A DNA stretch of 64,000 nucleotides from Cryobacterium ruanii (GCF_004404055.1 NZ_SOHK01000014.1:62001-126000); one strand, 5' to 3'; shown: positions 19,761 through 29,631, numbered from the stretch's first letter. Numbers and translations: made by a program. The notes: generated by a model not told the origin, from the letters alone.

Positions 19761-21557
19761 ATGACGACACGCGATATTCCGGCCACTCAACCGGATGCAT
19801 CGGACCGGGGCCTCCCCGATTCGTTTGCCAACGACATTTTCGACACCGACGCCTTTCGCCCCGATTCCGTCGGATACGACTCGAGCGATCCGGAACCCCC
19901 CACCAATACCGGCCTGATCCCCACCCTGTCGCTCAGCAGTGAGCCCGAGTTGGTCCTGATCACACCGGATGCCCGCACCCGCCGCTTCAACCGCGATGAT
20001 CTCGTCGTGCGAAAGGGCGAGATCGCCCTTATCAACGGCCATTACACACCGCACGAGTCCATGGTGAAGGACCTCGTCGCCGTGCACGACGTTCTCACCA
20101 ACGCCGGCATCGAATTCCTGCTCGTGCGCGGCGATCACAACCGTCCGGTCATCGCCGTCGACCGCAGGCAGCGCAAGGAACTCACCAGGGTTCTCAGCCA
20201 GGCCTTCGCCAACGAGCCCTTTTACGCCAAGCCGCTCGACGGCAACGTGAACCAGCAGTTTCTCCTCGCCGACGGAGCGCTCACGACCCTGCGCAAGTCC
20301 AGCGTTTTTCGGGTCTACCGCCCGCGTATCGAACCAATCGGTCGCCTGCGCTACGGCGCCCAAACTGCGTTCCAGTTTGAACTGTGGCGTTTCGGCGAAG
20401 ACGAGATCATCGCCCCGGTCGAGAACGCGCTCATGCGCACCCGACTGCCCCGCTCCGAGGCCCGTGAAACCACGATCGACCTGTACGGGCGCACCTGGCT
20501 GACCCTGCAGAACATGTTCGATGACCTGGCCAGCGACGTCTCCTTCGACATCGACCTCGTGTTCAGCTGGGTTGACGGCTCGAGCGATGAGTTCCAGAGG
20601 GAGCGTGCCAAGCGCATGAAGGCCTACGTGGTCGGCGAGGGTGACGACTCCGACGCTCGTTTTCGTCAGATCGATGAACTCAAGTACGCGCTGCGCAGCG
20701 TCTACATGTTCGCCCCGTGGATTCGACGTATCTTCATTGCCACGGACTCTCCCGTACCGGAGTGGCTGGCCGAGCATCCCCGCGTCACGATCATGCGCAG
20801 CGAAGACTTCTTCGTTGATACGAGCGTGTTGCCGATTCACAACTCGCACGCCGTGGAGAGCCAGCTGCACCACATTCCCGGGCTGGCCGAGCACTTTCTC
20901 TATTCCAATGACGACATGTTCTTCGGCCGTCCGGTGGGCCCGGAGCTGTTCTTCTCGCCGGGCGGAGTTACCAAATTTGTGGAGGCATCCACTCGTATCG
21001 GCCTGGGCGAGAACGACCCGACCCGCAGCGGGTTCGAGAACGCCGCACGCGTGAACCGGGCGCTGCTGCGCGGCCGGTTCGGCAAGGTCACCACCCGGCA
21101 CCTCGAGCACACGCCGGCGCCGATGCGCAAGAGCGTTCTGCTGGAACTCGAGCACGAGTTTCCGGAGGACTTCAGTCGAACGGCGGCGAGTCGTTTTCGA
21201 TCGGCGACCGATATCTCGGTCACCAATTCGCTGTATCACTATTACGCGTTGATGACCGGTCGCGCGGTGGCGCAGACGCAGGTGCGCTCGCTGTACATCG
21301 AGACGACCCTGCGCATCGCCCTGCGGCAGATGAATCACCTGCGCAAGCGTCGCGACCAGGACATGTTCTGCCTCAACGACGGCAGTCTCCCGGAAATATC
21401 GACCGAGGTGCGCCGCGCCGCGGTCACGGAATTTCTCGAGCTGTACTTTCCGATCGTGGCTCCCTGGGAACGAGCCAGCGTCGCAACTAGCGCAGAACCG
21501 GGATTGGCCGGGTCATTGGCGGCTCGTGCAATGCAGGCAAAGTTTCCGACGGCGTGA
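19761..21557 (+). CDS. Stealth-family sugar-phosphate transferase
   Basis: A 598-aa protein of the Stealth family (relatives: meningococcal capsule polymerases, mycobacterial CpsY, eukaryotic GlcNAc-1-phosphotransferase). It would transfer a hexose-1-phosphate to a cell-surface polysaccharide. The conserved regions are [15 protein letters not shown] (CR1, about residue 270), [19 protein letters not shown] with IFIATD (CR2), [11 protein letters not shown] (CR3) and, near the C-terminus, the [15 protein letters not shown] region (CR4). About 250 residues precede CR1. The start has a strong Shine-Dalgarno sequence. The 3' end overlaps the convergent phosphodiesterase gene by 71 bp. Confidence 0.9.
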   Translation: MTTRDIPATQPDASDRGLPDSFANDIFDTDAFRPDSVGYDSSDPEPPTNTGLIPTLSLSSEPELVLITPDARTRRFNRDDLVVRKGEIALINGHYTPHESMVKDLVAVHDVLTNAGIEFLLVRGDHNRPVIAVDRRQRKELTRVLSQAFANEPFYAKPLDGNVNQQFLLADGALTTLRKSSVFRVYRPRIEPIGRLRYGAQTAFQFELWRFGEDEIIAPVENALMRTRLPRSEARETTIDLYGRTWLTLQNMFDDLASDVSFDIDLVFSWVDGSSDEFQRERAKRMKAYVVGEGDDSDARFRQIDELKYALRSVYMFAPWIRRIFIATDSPVPEWLAEHPRVTIMRSEDFFVDTSVLPIHNSHAVESQLHHIPGLAEHFLYSNDDMFFGRPVGPELFFSPGGVTKFVEASTRIGLGENDPTRSGFENAARVNRALLRGRFGKVTTRHLEHTPAPMRKSVLLELEHEFPEDFSRTAASRFRSATDISVTNSLYHYYALMTGRAVAQTQVRSLYIETTLRIALRQMNHLRKRRDQDMFCLNDGSLPEISTEVRRAAVTEFLELYFPIVAPWERASVATSAEPGLAGSLAARAMQAKFPTA

Positions 21558-22425
21558 TCTCGACGCCGGAGGCGCGCAGGCGGCGCGCGCTTTCGGCGGG
21601 ATCGACATAGTTGAGCGTCGGATAGTGCCCGAGCGGCACGACGGAGTGCAGCACGGTGCCGGGGTAGACGTGCACAAGGTTGAACGCTCGGGCACCGTCG
21701 CGACCGAGGGTGCCGCCGACGGGAACGTTGAGGTCCTGCGTGTAACAGGTCGCTGACGACACCGACACGGGGATACCGGCGAACATAGCCATGGACGAGT
21801 AGTGCAGGTGTCCGGCGATGATGCTGCGAACGTCCGTGCCGCGCAGCACGTCGGCCAGCCGGTTCTGGTCACGAAGCTCCACGGCGGTGGCCAGGTCGAG
21901 CACGCTCGGGATCGGCGGGTGATGCATAGCCAGGATCGTTCCGTCGGGTGCCGGCACGCGCAGTTCGTCGGCGAGCCAGCGGAGCTGCTGGTCGGAGACC
22001 GCACCATGGTGGTGGCCGGGCACCGACGTGTCGAGAGTGATCAGGCGCAGACCGTTGAGGTCGTAGCACTGGTCGATCGGTTCCTCGCTCGCGGCCTGGT
22101 CGAGCAACTCGGTGCGAAAAACGGATCGGTTGTCGTGGTTGCCCATCACCCAGATGACGCGGGCGCCGAGACGGGCCGCTGCGGGTTCAACGATCTCGCG
22201 CAGAAGTTCGTATGCGCCTTGTTCGCCCTTGTCAGCAAGATCGCCGGTGAAGACGATGGCCTGGGGGCGGGCGCCGGAGGCCTCGACCTCGGCGAAGAGC
22301 CCCGCCAGATGGGCTTCAACATTGACGCTGCCATAGAGTTTCGAGCCTCCCGCCAGCAGGTGGGTGTCGCTCAGGTGTAGCAGGAAGTGGTCCGGCCGGG
22401 GGTGCTCAGCCGTTCGAATGCTCAC
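21487..22425 (-). CDS. Metallophosphoesterase, CpdA-type cyclic nucleotide phosphodiesterase
   Basis: A 312-aa calcineurin-like phosphoesterase. The metal ligands are in [40 protein letters not shown] and [11 protein letters not shown], the complete class III cyclic nucleotide phosphodiesterase set. Known relatives hydrolyse 3',5'-cAMP or other phosphoesters. The start is a GTG at 22425. The 3' 71 bp overlap the end of the Stealth gene tail to tail, so the last 23 residues of both proteins are encoded on opposite strands of the same DNA. Confidence 0.9.
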   Translation of the reverse strand: MSIRTAEHPRPDHFLLHLSDTHLLAGGSKLYGSVNVEAHLAGLFAEVEASGARPQAIVFTGDLADKGEQGAYELLREIVEPAAARLGARVIWVMGNHDNRSVFRTELLDQAASEEPIDQCYDLNGLRLITLDTSVPGHHHGAVSDQQLRWLADELRVPAPDGTILAMHHPPIPSVLDLATAVELRDQNRLADVLRGTDVRSIIAGHLHYSSMAMFAGIPVSVSSATCYTQDLNVPVGGTLGRDGARAFNLVHVYPGTVLHSVVPLGHYPTLNYVDPAESARRLRASGVEITPSETLPALHEPPMTRPIPVLR

Positions 22426-22608
22426 GGAGCGTCCATTCGTTTGTCGTGGGCGTGCTCTGCGAGCGCGCTTTTACGATGTGTGCCCCTATTGGATCAGACG
22501 TTCTTGAACAACCGGTGTACGCCACGCGTTAATCCGACAATCCCCGGGGTAAATGGGCAAGTACCATTACTGAGCCGTTCTCGGGATCACTGACTCTAGG
22601 TTGGCCGC

Positions 22609-22782
22609 ATGGCTCGATACGTACGCATTGACGAATTTGGTGGTGCGGAAGTGCTCAGCATCGTGCGCGATGAGCAATCACAGGCCGGGCGCGGCGAGGT
22701 GCGGGTGCTTTTTGCCGGACTCAACCCGGTTGACTATAAGGTCTTTCATGGCATGCTTGACCGTGCGCATCCGGCCCTTTAG
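22609..22782 (+). pseudogene. N-terminal fragment of a quinone oxidoreductase
   Basis: The 57-codon frame begins MARYVRIDEFGGAEVLSIV and continues to GEVRVLFAGLNPVDYKVF, the N-terminal 46 residues of zinc-type NADP-dependent quinone oxidoreductases (compare the intact gene at 44103-45080). It stops at TAG 22780-22782. The catalytic and Rossmann parts are missing. A -10-like TAGGTT lies six bases before the ATG, so the original promoter seems preserved. The next gene's start codon (22748) lies inside this fragment, so a deletion has joined the two. Confidence 0.65.
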
Positions 22783-23668
22783 AAGCTCCCTCGCAGAGGG
22801 AACGATCGGTTATGTCGCCGGAGCCGCGCTCACCACCCTCGCCTTCATCGTCCTGTACTTCTTCTTTGTACGCAGCCACGCCGGCCAGGAGGCCGACCAG
22901 CTCGCCTACGACGGTGCCGAATTCGGCCGTCGCAGCATTACCCCGTTCACCGGGCGGGTACTCGACTCGGTGCCGGACGTCGCCGTAGCGTTTGGAGTTG
23001 TCCTGACCGCGGTCATCGCGTTTGTGCGCCGCAACTGGCGCACTCTTATCGTCGCGCTCATCGCCGCCTCGGCCGCCACGGCCTCGGCCCAGCTGCTGAA
23101 ATACGGCATCCTGGCCCGCCCCGATCTCGCAGTCGAGGGCTACGCGGGAAACTCATTCCCGTCGGGGCATACGACGGTGGCGGCTGCATCCGCGCTCGTG
23201 GTGTTTCTGGTCGCGGGTCCGCGTATGCGCCCGATGGTCGCCGGCTGGGGTACCGCCTTCGCCGTGCTGGCCGGCGTGGCGACGCTCGCCAACCAGTGGC
23301 ACCGGCCGAGCGACGTGATTGCCGCCCTGCTTTGGGTGGCCCTGTGGGGCTGCCTCGCCGGGGCGGTGCTGGCCTGGCCACGCTTGGATGTCTCGCCGCG
23401 AATGGATGCTGTCACCCCAGCACGCCCGCGTCGGGCATTCACCGGGCTGCGGCAGTCCACGGTGCGCGTGATTCGCTGGCTTTCGATCGGGTGTGGCGCT
23501 CTCGCCGCTTTCGCCTTCGCCGCTACTCTGGTGTTGACCAGCAGCCTGTTCGAGCGCGTCGGAACTACCGGCACCGTGGTGGCCTACCTGGGCGGTGTCG
23601 CGGCCATCGTGACCGCGGGCCTCCTCCTTGCCCTCAGCGGAACCCGCCTGTTCGCCCGCTTGCCCTAG
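22748..23668 (+). CDS. PAP2-family phosphatase, membrane-bound
   Basis: A 306-aa membrane protein with the PAP2 acid phosphatase motifs: KYGILARPD (motif 1), NSFPSGHTTVA (motif 2, catalytic His) and WHRPSDVIAA (motif 3). It would dephosphorylate undecaprenyl diphosphate or phosphatidic acid-type lipids outside the membrane. The ATG at 22748 follows AAGG (22738-22741); a GTG at 22763 is an alternative. The first residues are read from within the oxidoreductase fragment. After the phosphatase core, residues about 215-306 add two or three more hydrophobic segments of unknown role. Confidence 0.85.
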   Translation: MACLTVRIRPFRSSLAEGTIGYVAGAALTTLAFIVLYFFFVRSHAGQEADQLAYDGAEFGRRSITPFTGRVLDSVPDVAVAFGVVLTAVIAFVRRNWRTLIVALIAASAATASAQLLKYGILARPDLAVEGYAGNSFPSGHTTVAAASALVVFLVAGPRMRPMVAGWGTAFAVLAGVATLANQWHRPSDVIAALLWVALWGCLAGAVLAWPRLDVSPRMDAVTPARPRRAFTGLRQSTVRVIRWLSIGCGALAAFAFAATLVLTSSLFERVGTTGTVVAYLGGVAAIVTAGLLLALSGTRLFARLP

Positions 23669-23718
23669 TTTTGCGCGGGAGGGGTGTACTCGATGGAAGT
23701 CGCGTGCGACACTGATTC

Positions 23719-24939
23719 ATGGCCGTCACTCTGAGAGCGCTCCAGACCGTAGTACCCCCGACGATTCTTTTTCAGGAGCAGGTGCGCGACATCTTCGCCG
23801 CCCAGCCCGGACTCAGCCGGCTCGCTCAAAGGCTGGTCAGCACCAGTTTCAACGTGTCGGGTATCGAAACCCGGCATACCGTGATTGCCGAGCTCACCCT
23901 TGACAACGATGCGACCGAACCGCAATTCTTCGACGCCCGGCAGCAGCTCCTGCTCGTGCCGAGCACCCGGGTGCGGAACGAGCTTTACATTACCGAGGCC
24001 ACCAAACTGTTCGTCGAGGCCGGCCGCCAGGCGCTCGCCGCCTGCCCGGACATTCGCGCTGAAGACGTGACCCACGTCGTGACTGTCTCCTGCACCGGGT
24101 TCTATGCCCCCGGACCCGACTACATGCTCGTGCGGGAGCTTGGCCTGAAGGTCAGCACCCAGCGCTACCACCTCGGCTTCATGGGATGCTATGCGTCGAT
24201 GCCGGCCCTCCGCACCGCCAAGCAGTTCGTCGAAGCCGACCCGAATGCGGTCGTGCTCGTGGTCAGCGCCGAACTCTGCTCGCTGCACCTGCGCACCTCG
24301 AGTGACCCGGACACCATCGTCGCGTCCTCGCTGTTCTCCGACGGCGCTGCCGCCGGCATCGTCAGCGCTCGGGCGCCGCTGCCCGGCGAGAAGGCCCTCG
24401 CACTGGATCTGTTCGAAACGGTCATCACGCCGGTCGGCGAGGGCGACATGGCCTGGAAGATCGGCGATGAGGGCTTCGAAATGATTCTGAGCACCTACGT
24501 TCCGCACATCATCGACGAACACATCGAGGCCGCACTGGCCCCGCTGTTCGCCCGCGATGCGTCGATCACCGCACAGCTCGCCGCTCCTCTCCAAGCGGAT
24601 GCCGTGTGGTCGCCTGTCGGCGCCACCATGGTCGCGCCGGTGCTCACCATCGCAACGCCCGCCTCGCTCAGCTCGGTGATCGAACACTGGGCGATCCACC
24701 CCGGCGGTCGCAGCATCCTCGACAAGACCGAAGCGAAGCTCGACCTGCGCGCCGACCAGCTGCTTCCCTCGCGCGAGACCCTGCGCACCAACGGCAATAT
24801 GAGCAGCGCGACCATCCTGTTCGTGATGAAGGCCATACTCGACGGCCCGGCCACCGCCGACGGGGAACGCGTCTGCGCGATGGCCTTCGGCCCGGGCCTG
24901 ACCGTGGAATCCGGCCTGATGACCGTTATCGAGGGCTGA
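23719..24939 (+). CDS. Type III polyketide synthase
   Basis: A 406-aa homodimeric ketosynthase of the chalcone/stilbene synthase superfamily. The catalytic triad is present: Cys157 in LGFMGCYAS, His327 in WAIHPGGRS and Asn360 in TNGNMSSA. Bacterial members condense acyl-CoA starters with malonyl-CoA to resorcinols, pyrones or quinone precursors. The downstream methyltransferase and flavin monooxygenase genes give the same three activities as the srsABC phenolic-lipid operon of Streptomyces griseus, so an alkylresorcinol or alkylquinone product is likely. Only a weak -10 (GACACT, 23708-23713) and no Shine-Dalgarno sequence precede the ATG. Confidence 0.92.
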   Translation: MAVTLRALQTVVPPTILFQEQVRDIFAAQPGLSRLAQRLVSTSFNVSGIETRHTVIAELTLDNDATEPQFFDARQQLLLVPSTRVRNELYITEATKLFVEAGRQALAACPDIRAEDVTHVVTVSCTGFYAPGPDYMLVRELGLKVSTQRYHLGFMGCYASMPALRTAKQFVEADPNAVVLVVSAELCSLHLRTSSDPDTIVASSLFSDGAAAGIVSARAPLPGEKALALDLFETVITPVGEGDMAWKIGDEGFEMILSTYVPHIIDEHIEAALAPLFARDASITAQLAAPLQADAVWSPVGATMVAPVLTIATPASLSSVIEHWAIHPGGRSILDKTEAKLDLRADQLLPSRETLRTNGNMSSATILFVMKAILDGPATADGERVCAMAFGPGLTVESGLMTVIEG

Positions 24940-25644
24940 GTGGCCCTGCCGTCACTGCGGGTGCGCGCGCATAGAGCGGTGGAGATCATGGATTCTTCGC
25001 TCTGTGACCCGGCCATGCTCACCCGCACGTACCAGGATTTTCGCGTGGTCAACGCTCTCGTCTCGGGCTGGTGGAGGATCTATCGCCGCAGCATCCGCCC
25101 TGATCTGTCCACCACAATCGAAACGACGCTGCTCGATGTCGGCTCCGGCGGCGGCGACGTCTCGCGGGCGCTGGCCCGCTGGGCGGTGCGGGACGGCCTG
25201 CGGCTCACGGTGACCGGCGTCGATCCGGATGCCCGCGCGCACGTCTTCGCGACCAGCCAGCCCAAGATTGCCGGGCTGTCGTTTCGCCGGGCGCTGAGCT
25301 CAGATCTCGTGGCCGAGGGCGCGCGCTTCGACATCGTCGTGTCGAACCACGTGCTGCACCACCTCAGCGTTGCCGAGTTGGGCGGATTGCTCGTCGATTC
25401 GGAGGATCTCGCTCGCCGTCGAGTGCTGCACGCCGACCTCGAACGCTCCAACTACGCCTATCTCGGGTTCGCGGCGGCGACCAAACCGTTCTTTCGGCAC
25501 TCCTACATTCGCCCGGACGGGCTCACCTCGATTCGGCGCAGCTACACCGCCGCCGAGTTGCGGGCGGCGGCACCCGCCGGGTGGACGGTGTCGCGCGGAT
25601 TGCCATCCCGGCTCGTGCTGAGTTGGACCGCGCCCGATGCGTGA
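24940..25644 (+). CDS. Class I SAM-dependent methyltransferase of the PKS operon
   Basis: A 234-aa methyltransferase. The SAM-binding motif I is LLDVGSGGGDVS (about residue 65), the acidic residue after strand 2 is in TGVDPDARAHV, and the post-motif strand FDIVVSNHVLHHL is typical of UbiE/Coq-like enzymes. The GTG at 24940 lies directly after the PKS stop codon with GAGGG upstream, and it keeps the conserved EIMDSSLCDPAMLTRTY segment. It probably methylates the phenolic product of the PKS. It overlaps the monooxygenase gene by eight bases. It belongs to a different family from SrsB, which is a membrane methyltransferase. Confidence 0.85.
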   Translation: MALPSLRVRAHRAVEIMDSSLCDPAMLTRTYQDFRVVNALVSGWWRIYRRSIRPDLSTTIETTLLDVGSGGGDVSRALARWAVRDGLRLTVTGVDPDARAHVFATSQPKIAGLSFRRALSSDLVAEGARFDIVVSNHVLHHLSVAELGGLLVDSEDLARRRVLHADLERSNYAYLGFAAATKPFFRHSYIRPDGLTSIRRSYTAAELRAAAPAGWTVSRGLPSRLVLSWTAPDA

Positions 25645-26761
25645 CGTCGTCATCGTGGGAGGCGGGCCGGTCGGCACGATGCTCGCCTGCGTGCTGGCCG
25701 TCGGCGGACTCGACGTGGAGGTGCTCGAACAACGCGAGACGCCATCGCTGCGCTCGCGGGCGATCGGCATCCACCCGCCGTCGCTCGCCGCCCTCGCCCA
25801 AATCGGCGTCGCCGACGCGCTGCTCGAGCGGGCCGTGCGCATTCGCGCTGGGGAGGTGCGCTGCGACGGCCGTCGGCTCGGCGCCCTGTCCTTCGAGCGG
25901 GCAGCACCGGAATACCCGTTCGTCGTGGCACTGCCGCAATATGAGACGGAAGCGCTGCTGCGGGCCCGGTTCGAGCAGTTGCGGCCCGGCCGGTATCGCA
26001 GCGGTGTGACCGTGACCGGGGTGCGTGATGGCGATGATGCCGCTCGGCTCGCAACAACCGCCGGCCCGATCGAAGCCCGCTCTGTGATCGGTGCGGACGG
26101 CGCGCGCAGCCGGGTACGCGAGCAGGCAGGCATCGGTTGGCGAGAGCTCGGCCGCCGTGAAACCTATCTCATGGGTGACTTTGCCGACCCAGGATCGAGC
26201 GATGCCAGCGCGGTGCTCTATTTCGAGCGCGGCGGCGTGGTCGAGTCCTTCCCGCTGCCCGGGGGCCGGCGTCGCTGGGTGGCGATGACCGATTTTCTGG
26301 CAGCGGATGCCGACAGCGCTGACCTGGCCGCGCTCATCCACCATCGAACCGGGGTGAATGTGGGCGAAACGCTCGGGGCAGCGAGCGCCTTCGCAGCGCA
26401 GCAGCGGCTCGCCGGGAGCATGCATTCTGGCCGAATCGTGCTGGTCGGCGATGCTGCACACCAGATTAGCCCGATCGGCGGGCAGGGTATGAACCTCGGC
26501 TGGCTCGACGCCGTTGCACTCGCGCCGGCGCTGCAGCGGGCGTTGCTCGAGCCAAGGGTGGCGGCATCCGTTTTGGGCGTTTACGACCGCACCCGGCGCA
26601 ATGCTGCCCGCCGCGCCGCCCTGCAGGCCGGATTCAATATGGAAATGGGGCGACCGGCCCACGGCCTGCGGCTCGGTGCCCGCAACGCCCTCGTGCGTTC
26701 GCTCACGCTGCCGCCGGCCAACGAGCTCGTGGCCCGCGCATTCACAATGCGGTGGTTGTGA
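25637..26761 (+). CDS. FAD-dependent monooxygenase of the PKS operon
   Basis: A 374-aa flavoprotein hydroxylase of the PHBH/UbiH fold. The FAD dinucleotide motif is VVIVGGGPVGTMLACVLA at the N-terminus, the DG motif lies in SVIGADGARSRVR and the ribityl-binding GD motif in RIVLVGDAAHQISPIGGQG. It would hydroxylate the aromatic polyketide, giving a quinol or quinone, as SrsC does. The ATG overlaps the methyltransferase gene. No fourth operon gene is obvious, since the next gene has its own GTG 26 bp downstream and a different function. Confidence 0.88.
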   Translation: MRDVVIVGGGPVGTMLACVLAVGGLDVEVLEQRETPSLRSRAIGIHPPSLAALAQIGVADALLERAVRIRAGEVRCDGRRLGALSFERAAPEYPFVVALPQYETEALLRARFEQLRPGRYRSGVTVTGVRDGDDAARLATTAGPIEARSVIGADGARSRVREQAGIGWRELGRRETYLMGDFADPGSSDASAVLYFERGGVVESFPLPGGRRRWVAMTDFLAADADSADLAALIHHRTGVNVGETLGAASAFAAQQRLAGSMHSGRIVLVGDAAHQISPIGGQGMNLGWLDAVALAPALQRALLEPRVAASVLGVYDRTRRNAARRAALQAGFNMEMGRPAHGLRLGARNALVRSLTLPPANELVARAFTMRWL

Positions 26762-26787
26762 CCGTGTACATCGAGTTGAATGGATGA

Positions 26788-28377
26788 GTGACCTCTGCAA
26801 CTCTCATTCCACGGCTGCGCTCCGACCTCGCGGCCGCCCATTTTTCGATTCCCGGCCTGACCGGATTATGGGGCATCGAAGCGGATGCCGCCCTGCAGCG
26901 CAACCAGCGGGTTCCAGCCCGGCGGGCGCTCGCCACGCTCGCCACCAGACGGAGTCGCAACGAACCGGCCGCGACCCTGGCCCGGCTGTTCCTGCTCGGG
27001 GAACCGGTCTCTCGCGTTGACCTCGACGCCGCGCTGCCGGCGCTCGGCACGACCGGAGCCGAACAACTCGCACTCGTGGCCGCTGACGGTGAATCCGGCG
27101 TGCGCCCGCTCGTCGACCTGCGCCCATACGGCTTTATCGACGCGCACGGCGCCGGCAGCTGGTGGATCGTGAGCGATCTCGGGGAACTGGCGCTGGGGCA
27201 TCCGCTCGGCGAAACCCACGTTCTCGGCATCGGCGGCGCCTCGCGCACCCTCAGCGGACTCGTGATACCGACCCCGGTCGCGCGCGCGCTCGACATTGGC
27301 ACGGGCTGCGGAATCCAGGCGATGCACGCCTCGCGGCACGCCGAGCACGTCGTCGCGACCGATATATCGGTGCGGGCGCTAAAACTCGCGGCGCTGAACG
27401 CCGAGCTCAACGAGATCGACAATATCGAGTTTCGGCTGGGCAGCCTGTTCGAACCTGTGGTGGGGGAGCGTTTCGACCACATCATCTCGAATCCGCCGTT
27501 CGTGATCACCCCGCGGGGCGCCGAAGTGCCGAGCTACGAGTATCGGGACGGCGGAATGGTCGGTGATGCCCTGGTCGAGGCCGTCGTGCGCGGGGCAGCC
27601 GACCATCTCACGCCCAATGGTGTCGTCCAGCTGCTCGGAAACTGGGAATACCACGATGAAACAGATGCCTTCGAACGGCTCGAGCGCTGGCTCACGCCAG
27701 CGCCCGACGCGCGCGAGGCGTTCGCGCCTGCCGCATCCACTTCGCCGGCGCTCGACGCGTGGATCATCGAGCGCGAGGTGCAGTCACCGGGCGAATACGC
27801 CGAGACCTGGATCCGCGACGGTGGCACCCGCCTTGGCCCCGAGTTTGACCGGCTCTATAACGCCTGGCTGAACGACTTCGAGGCCCGCGGCGTGCGTCGG
27901 GTCGGGTTCGGCTACCTGCTGCTGCGGTTGCCTCCAGAGCTTACGCCCGCACCGACGCTGCGCCGCCTCGAACGGATGCCCGACGCCCTCGGCCACAACC
28001 CGGCCGGTCTCGGTGCGCACCTCTCCGAGTGCCTCGCCGCGCACGACTGGCAGGCGGGAACGGATGACGTCCACCTGTTGCGCACGCAACTTACCGTGGC
28101 TCCCGATGTCACCGAGGAGCGCCACTACTGGCCCGGACAGCAGGATCCGACCGTGATGACCCTGCACCAGGGCAGCGGATTCGGCCGATCGGTGCCGCTT
28201 GACACGGCCCTCGCCGGGCTGGTCGGCGCCTGCGACGGCGACCTCGCGGTCGGCGCCATCATCGGTGCGCTCGCGCAGCTGCTCGATGTCGATGAGGCCG
28301 CGCTGACCGCGGAACTGGTGCCGCGGGTGCGCGAGCTGCTCGTCGACGGCTTCCTGACGTTGCCGGAGACCGCTTGA
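26788..28377 (+). CDS. HemK-like methyltransferase, 529 aa
   Basis: A two-part protein. Residues about 1-150 form an N-terminal module (LARLFLLGEPVSRVDLDAAL looks winged-helix-like) known from actinobacterial DUF7059-type methyltransferases. The centre is a class I methyltransferase with ALDIGTGCGIQAMHASRHA (motif I), VATDISVRALKLA and the NPPF tetrapeptide in HIISNPPFVITPRG typical of enzymes that methylate Gln or Asn side chains or exocyclic amines. The C-terminal 200 residues are conserved but uncharacterised. The substrate is unknown. The start is GTG 26788, with GGATGA just upstream. It may be read through from the PKS operon. Confidence 0.82.
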   Translation: MTSATLIPRLRSDLAAAHFSIPGLTGLWGIEADAALQRNQRVPARRALATLATRRSRNEPAATLARLFLLGEPVSRVDLDAALPALGTTGAEQLALVAADGESGVRPLVDLRPYGFIDAHGAGSWWIVSDLGELALGHPLGETHVLGIGGASRTLSGLVIPTPVARALDIGTGCGIQAMHASRHAEHVVATDISVRALKLAALNAELNEIDNIEFRLGSLFEPVVGERFDHIISNPPFVITPRGAEVPSYEYRDGGMVGDALVEAVVRGAADHLTPNGVVQLLGNWEYHDETDAFERLERWLTPAPDAREAFAPAASTSPALDAWIIEREVQSPGEYAETWIRDGGTRLGPEFDRLYNAWLNDFEARGVRRVGFGYLLLRLPPELTPAPTLRRLERMPDALGHNPAGLGAHLSECLAAHDWQAGTDDVHLLRTQLTVAPDVTEERHYWPGQQDPTVMTLHQGSGFGRSVPLDTALAGLVGACDGDLAVGAIIGALAQLLDVDEAALTAELVPRVRELLVDGFLTLPETA

Positions 28378-28645
28378 CGGCTCGCCCATCCCTCGTCGCG
28401 GCTGTCTGCCGTGGCGAATTGAGAGAATCCCGGGTTGGCGGGCACTCGAGCCCCTAAAAATTACGAGGCATTCCAACGCCGCCCGGCCGGATTTTCTGAA
28501 TCGGCCCCCGGTCACATCCGGCAGAGCGTCATATTTCCTGCAATTTGACGGTGCGGCAGACGAGTTGGCGGAAGTCTGCGCATCCACTGCGCGCCGGTCA
28601 CAGATTGCAGGAGTTATGCCGGGCTCGGGGCGCTAACCTGACGCC
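28378..28645. promoter_or_regulatory. Promoter region of the SDR gene with an inverted repeat
   Basis: TAACCT (28634-28639) lies six bases before the SDR ATG and is a likely -10 of a leaderless transcript. Upstream, CCTGCAAT (28537-28544) and ATTGCAGG (28604-28611) form a spaced inverted repeat that may be an operator. No gene is seen in this stretch. Confidence 0.35.
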
Positions 28646-29449
28646 ATGACTCCTGCACGCGTGCTCCCGGCCGCCCTCGACCTCGGCGGCCGCACGGCCC
28701 TCGTGACCGGGGCGGGCAGCACCACCGGCATCGGCTTCGCAGCAGCACGGCTGCTCGGCGAATTCGGCGCGCGGGTGATCCTCACCGGAACGACCGCGCG
28801 GGTATACGACCGCGCGCAGGAACTGATTGCCGACGGCATCGATGCCGTCGGAATCGTCTGTACCCTCGAGTCTGCCGTTGGCGCTGCGGAACTGCAGTCG
28901 GCGCTCGCCGCAGGCGGGTACCAGCCGACGGTCCTCGTGAACAACGCCGGCATGGTCGCGGTCGGCGACGCGGAGATGGGCCACGGTGACATTCTGACCA
29001 GCCCGGCTGAATGGGATGATGGCCTGGCCATCAACCTCTCCACGGCCTTCCACGCCACGCGCGCCGTGATCGGGTTCATGCGCGCGGCCGGCTGGGGCCG
29101 CATTGTGACGGTGTCGAGCGTGAGCGGAACGATCATGGCGAGCCGCGGCGACGTCGCCTACGCCGCGGCCAAGGCGGGGCTGGTCGGACTCGCCCGGGCA
29201 CTCGCCGTCGACGAGGCCGCAGCCGGCATCACCTCCAACGCCGTGGCCCCAGGCTGGATCGCGACCGGGTCCCAGCTCACGAGCGAGGCCCTCGAAGGTG
29301 CGCTCGTTCCGGCCGGGCGCAGCGGCACACCGGGGGAGGTCGCATCCGTCATCGCGTTTCTCGCCTCCCCCGGGGCTTCCTATGTCACCGGGCAGGTGTT
29401 CGTTGTCGACGGCGGAAACTCTATAGCCGAGGAACGCCGCCAGTCCTAG
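28646..29449 (+). CDS. Short-chain dehydrogenase/reductase
   Basis: A 267-aa NAD(P)-dependent oxidoreductase of the classical SDR type. The cofactor motif reads [13 protein letters not shown] near residue 20, the NNAGM motif is at about 96, and the catalytic Ser and Tyr-x3-Lys are in TVSSVSGT and VAYAAAKAG. The C-terminal segment [20 protein letters not shown] is typical of FabG-like enzymes. Substrate unknown. It appears monocistronic with a leaderless start. Confidence 0.92.
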   Translation: MTPARVLPAALDLGGRTALVTGAGSTTGIGFAAARLLGEFGARVILTGTTARVYDRAQELIADGIDAVGIVCTLESAVGAAELQSALAAGGYQPTVLVNNAGMVAVGDAEMGHGDILTSPAEWDDGLAINLSTAFHATRAVIGFMRAAGWGRIVTVSSVSGTIMASRGDVAYAAAKAGLVGLARALAVDEAAAGITSNAVAPGWIATGSQLTSEALEGALVPAGRSGTPGEVASVIAFLASPGASYVTGQVFVVDGGNSIAEERRQS

Positions 29450-29452
29450 CCC

Positions 29453-29631
29453 CTAGTTCTTTGGAGTGGCCCGGCGTAAGGCCAGGAACCCGCCCAAGCC
29501 CGCGACCGCGGCCGGCACCAACAGCCAGGCGAAGAGGCCCACGACGCCACGATGAAGAACACGAGCAGCTGCATCACGAAGAAAGAGAACAGGTGGTCAG
29601 GCAACTGACTACCTTGAGAAGAAAATGTCAT
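29453..29631 (-). pseudogene. Frameshifted small membrane protein
   Basis: From the ATG at 29631 the frame reads MTFSSQGSQLPDHLFSFFV and a first hydrophobic helix (MQLLVFFIVA). After that, the hydrophobic continuation (VVGLFAWLLVPAAVAGLGG, ending LALRRATPKN and TAG at 29453-29455) is in another frame, shifted by one base near 29540. Together they would give a roughly 60-aa protein with two helices. Either it is a recent pseudogene or there is a single-base sequence error. No known family is recognised. Confidence 0.45.
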
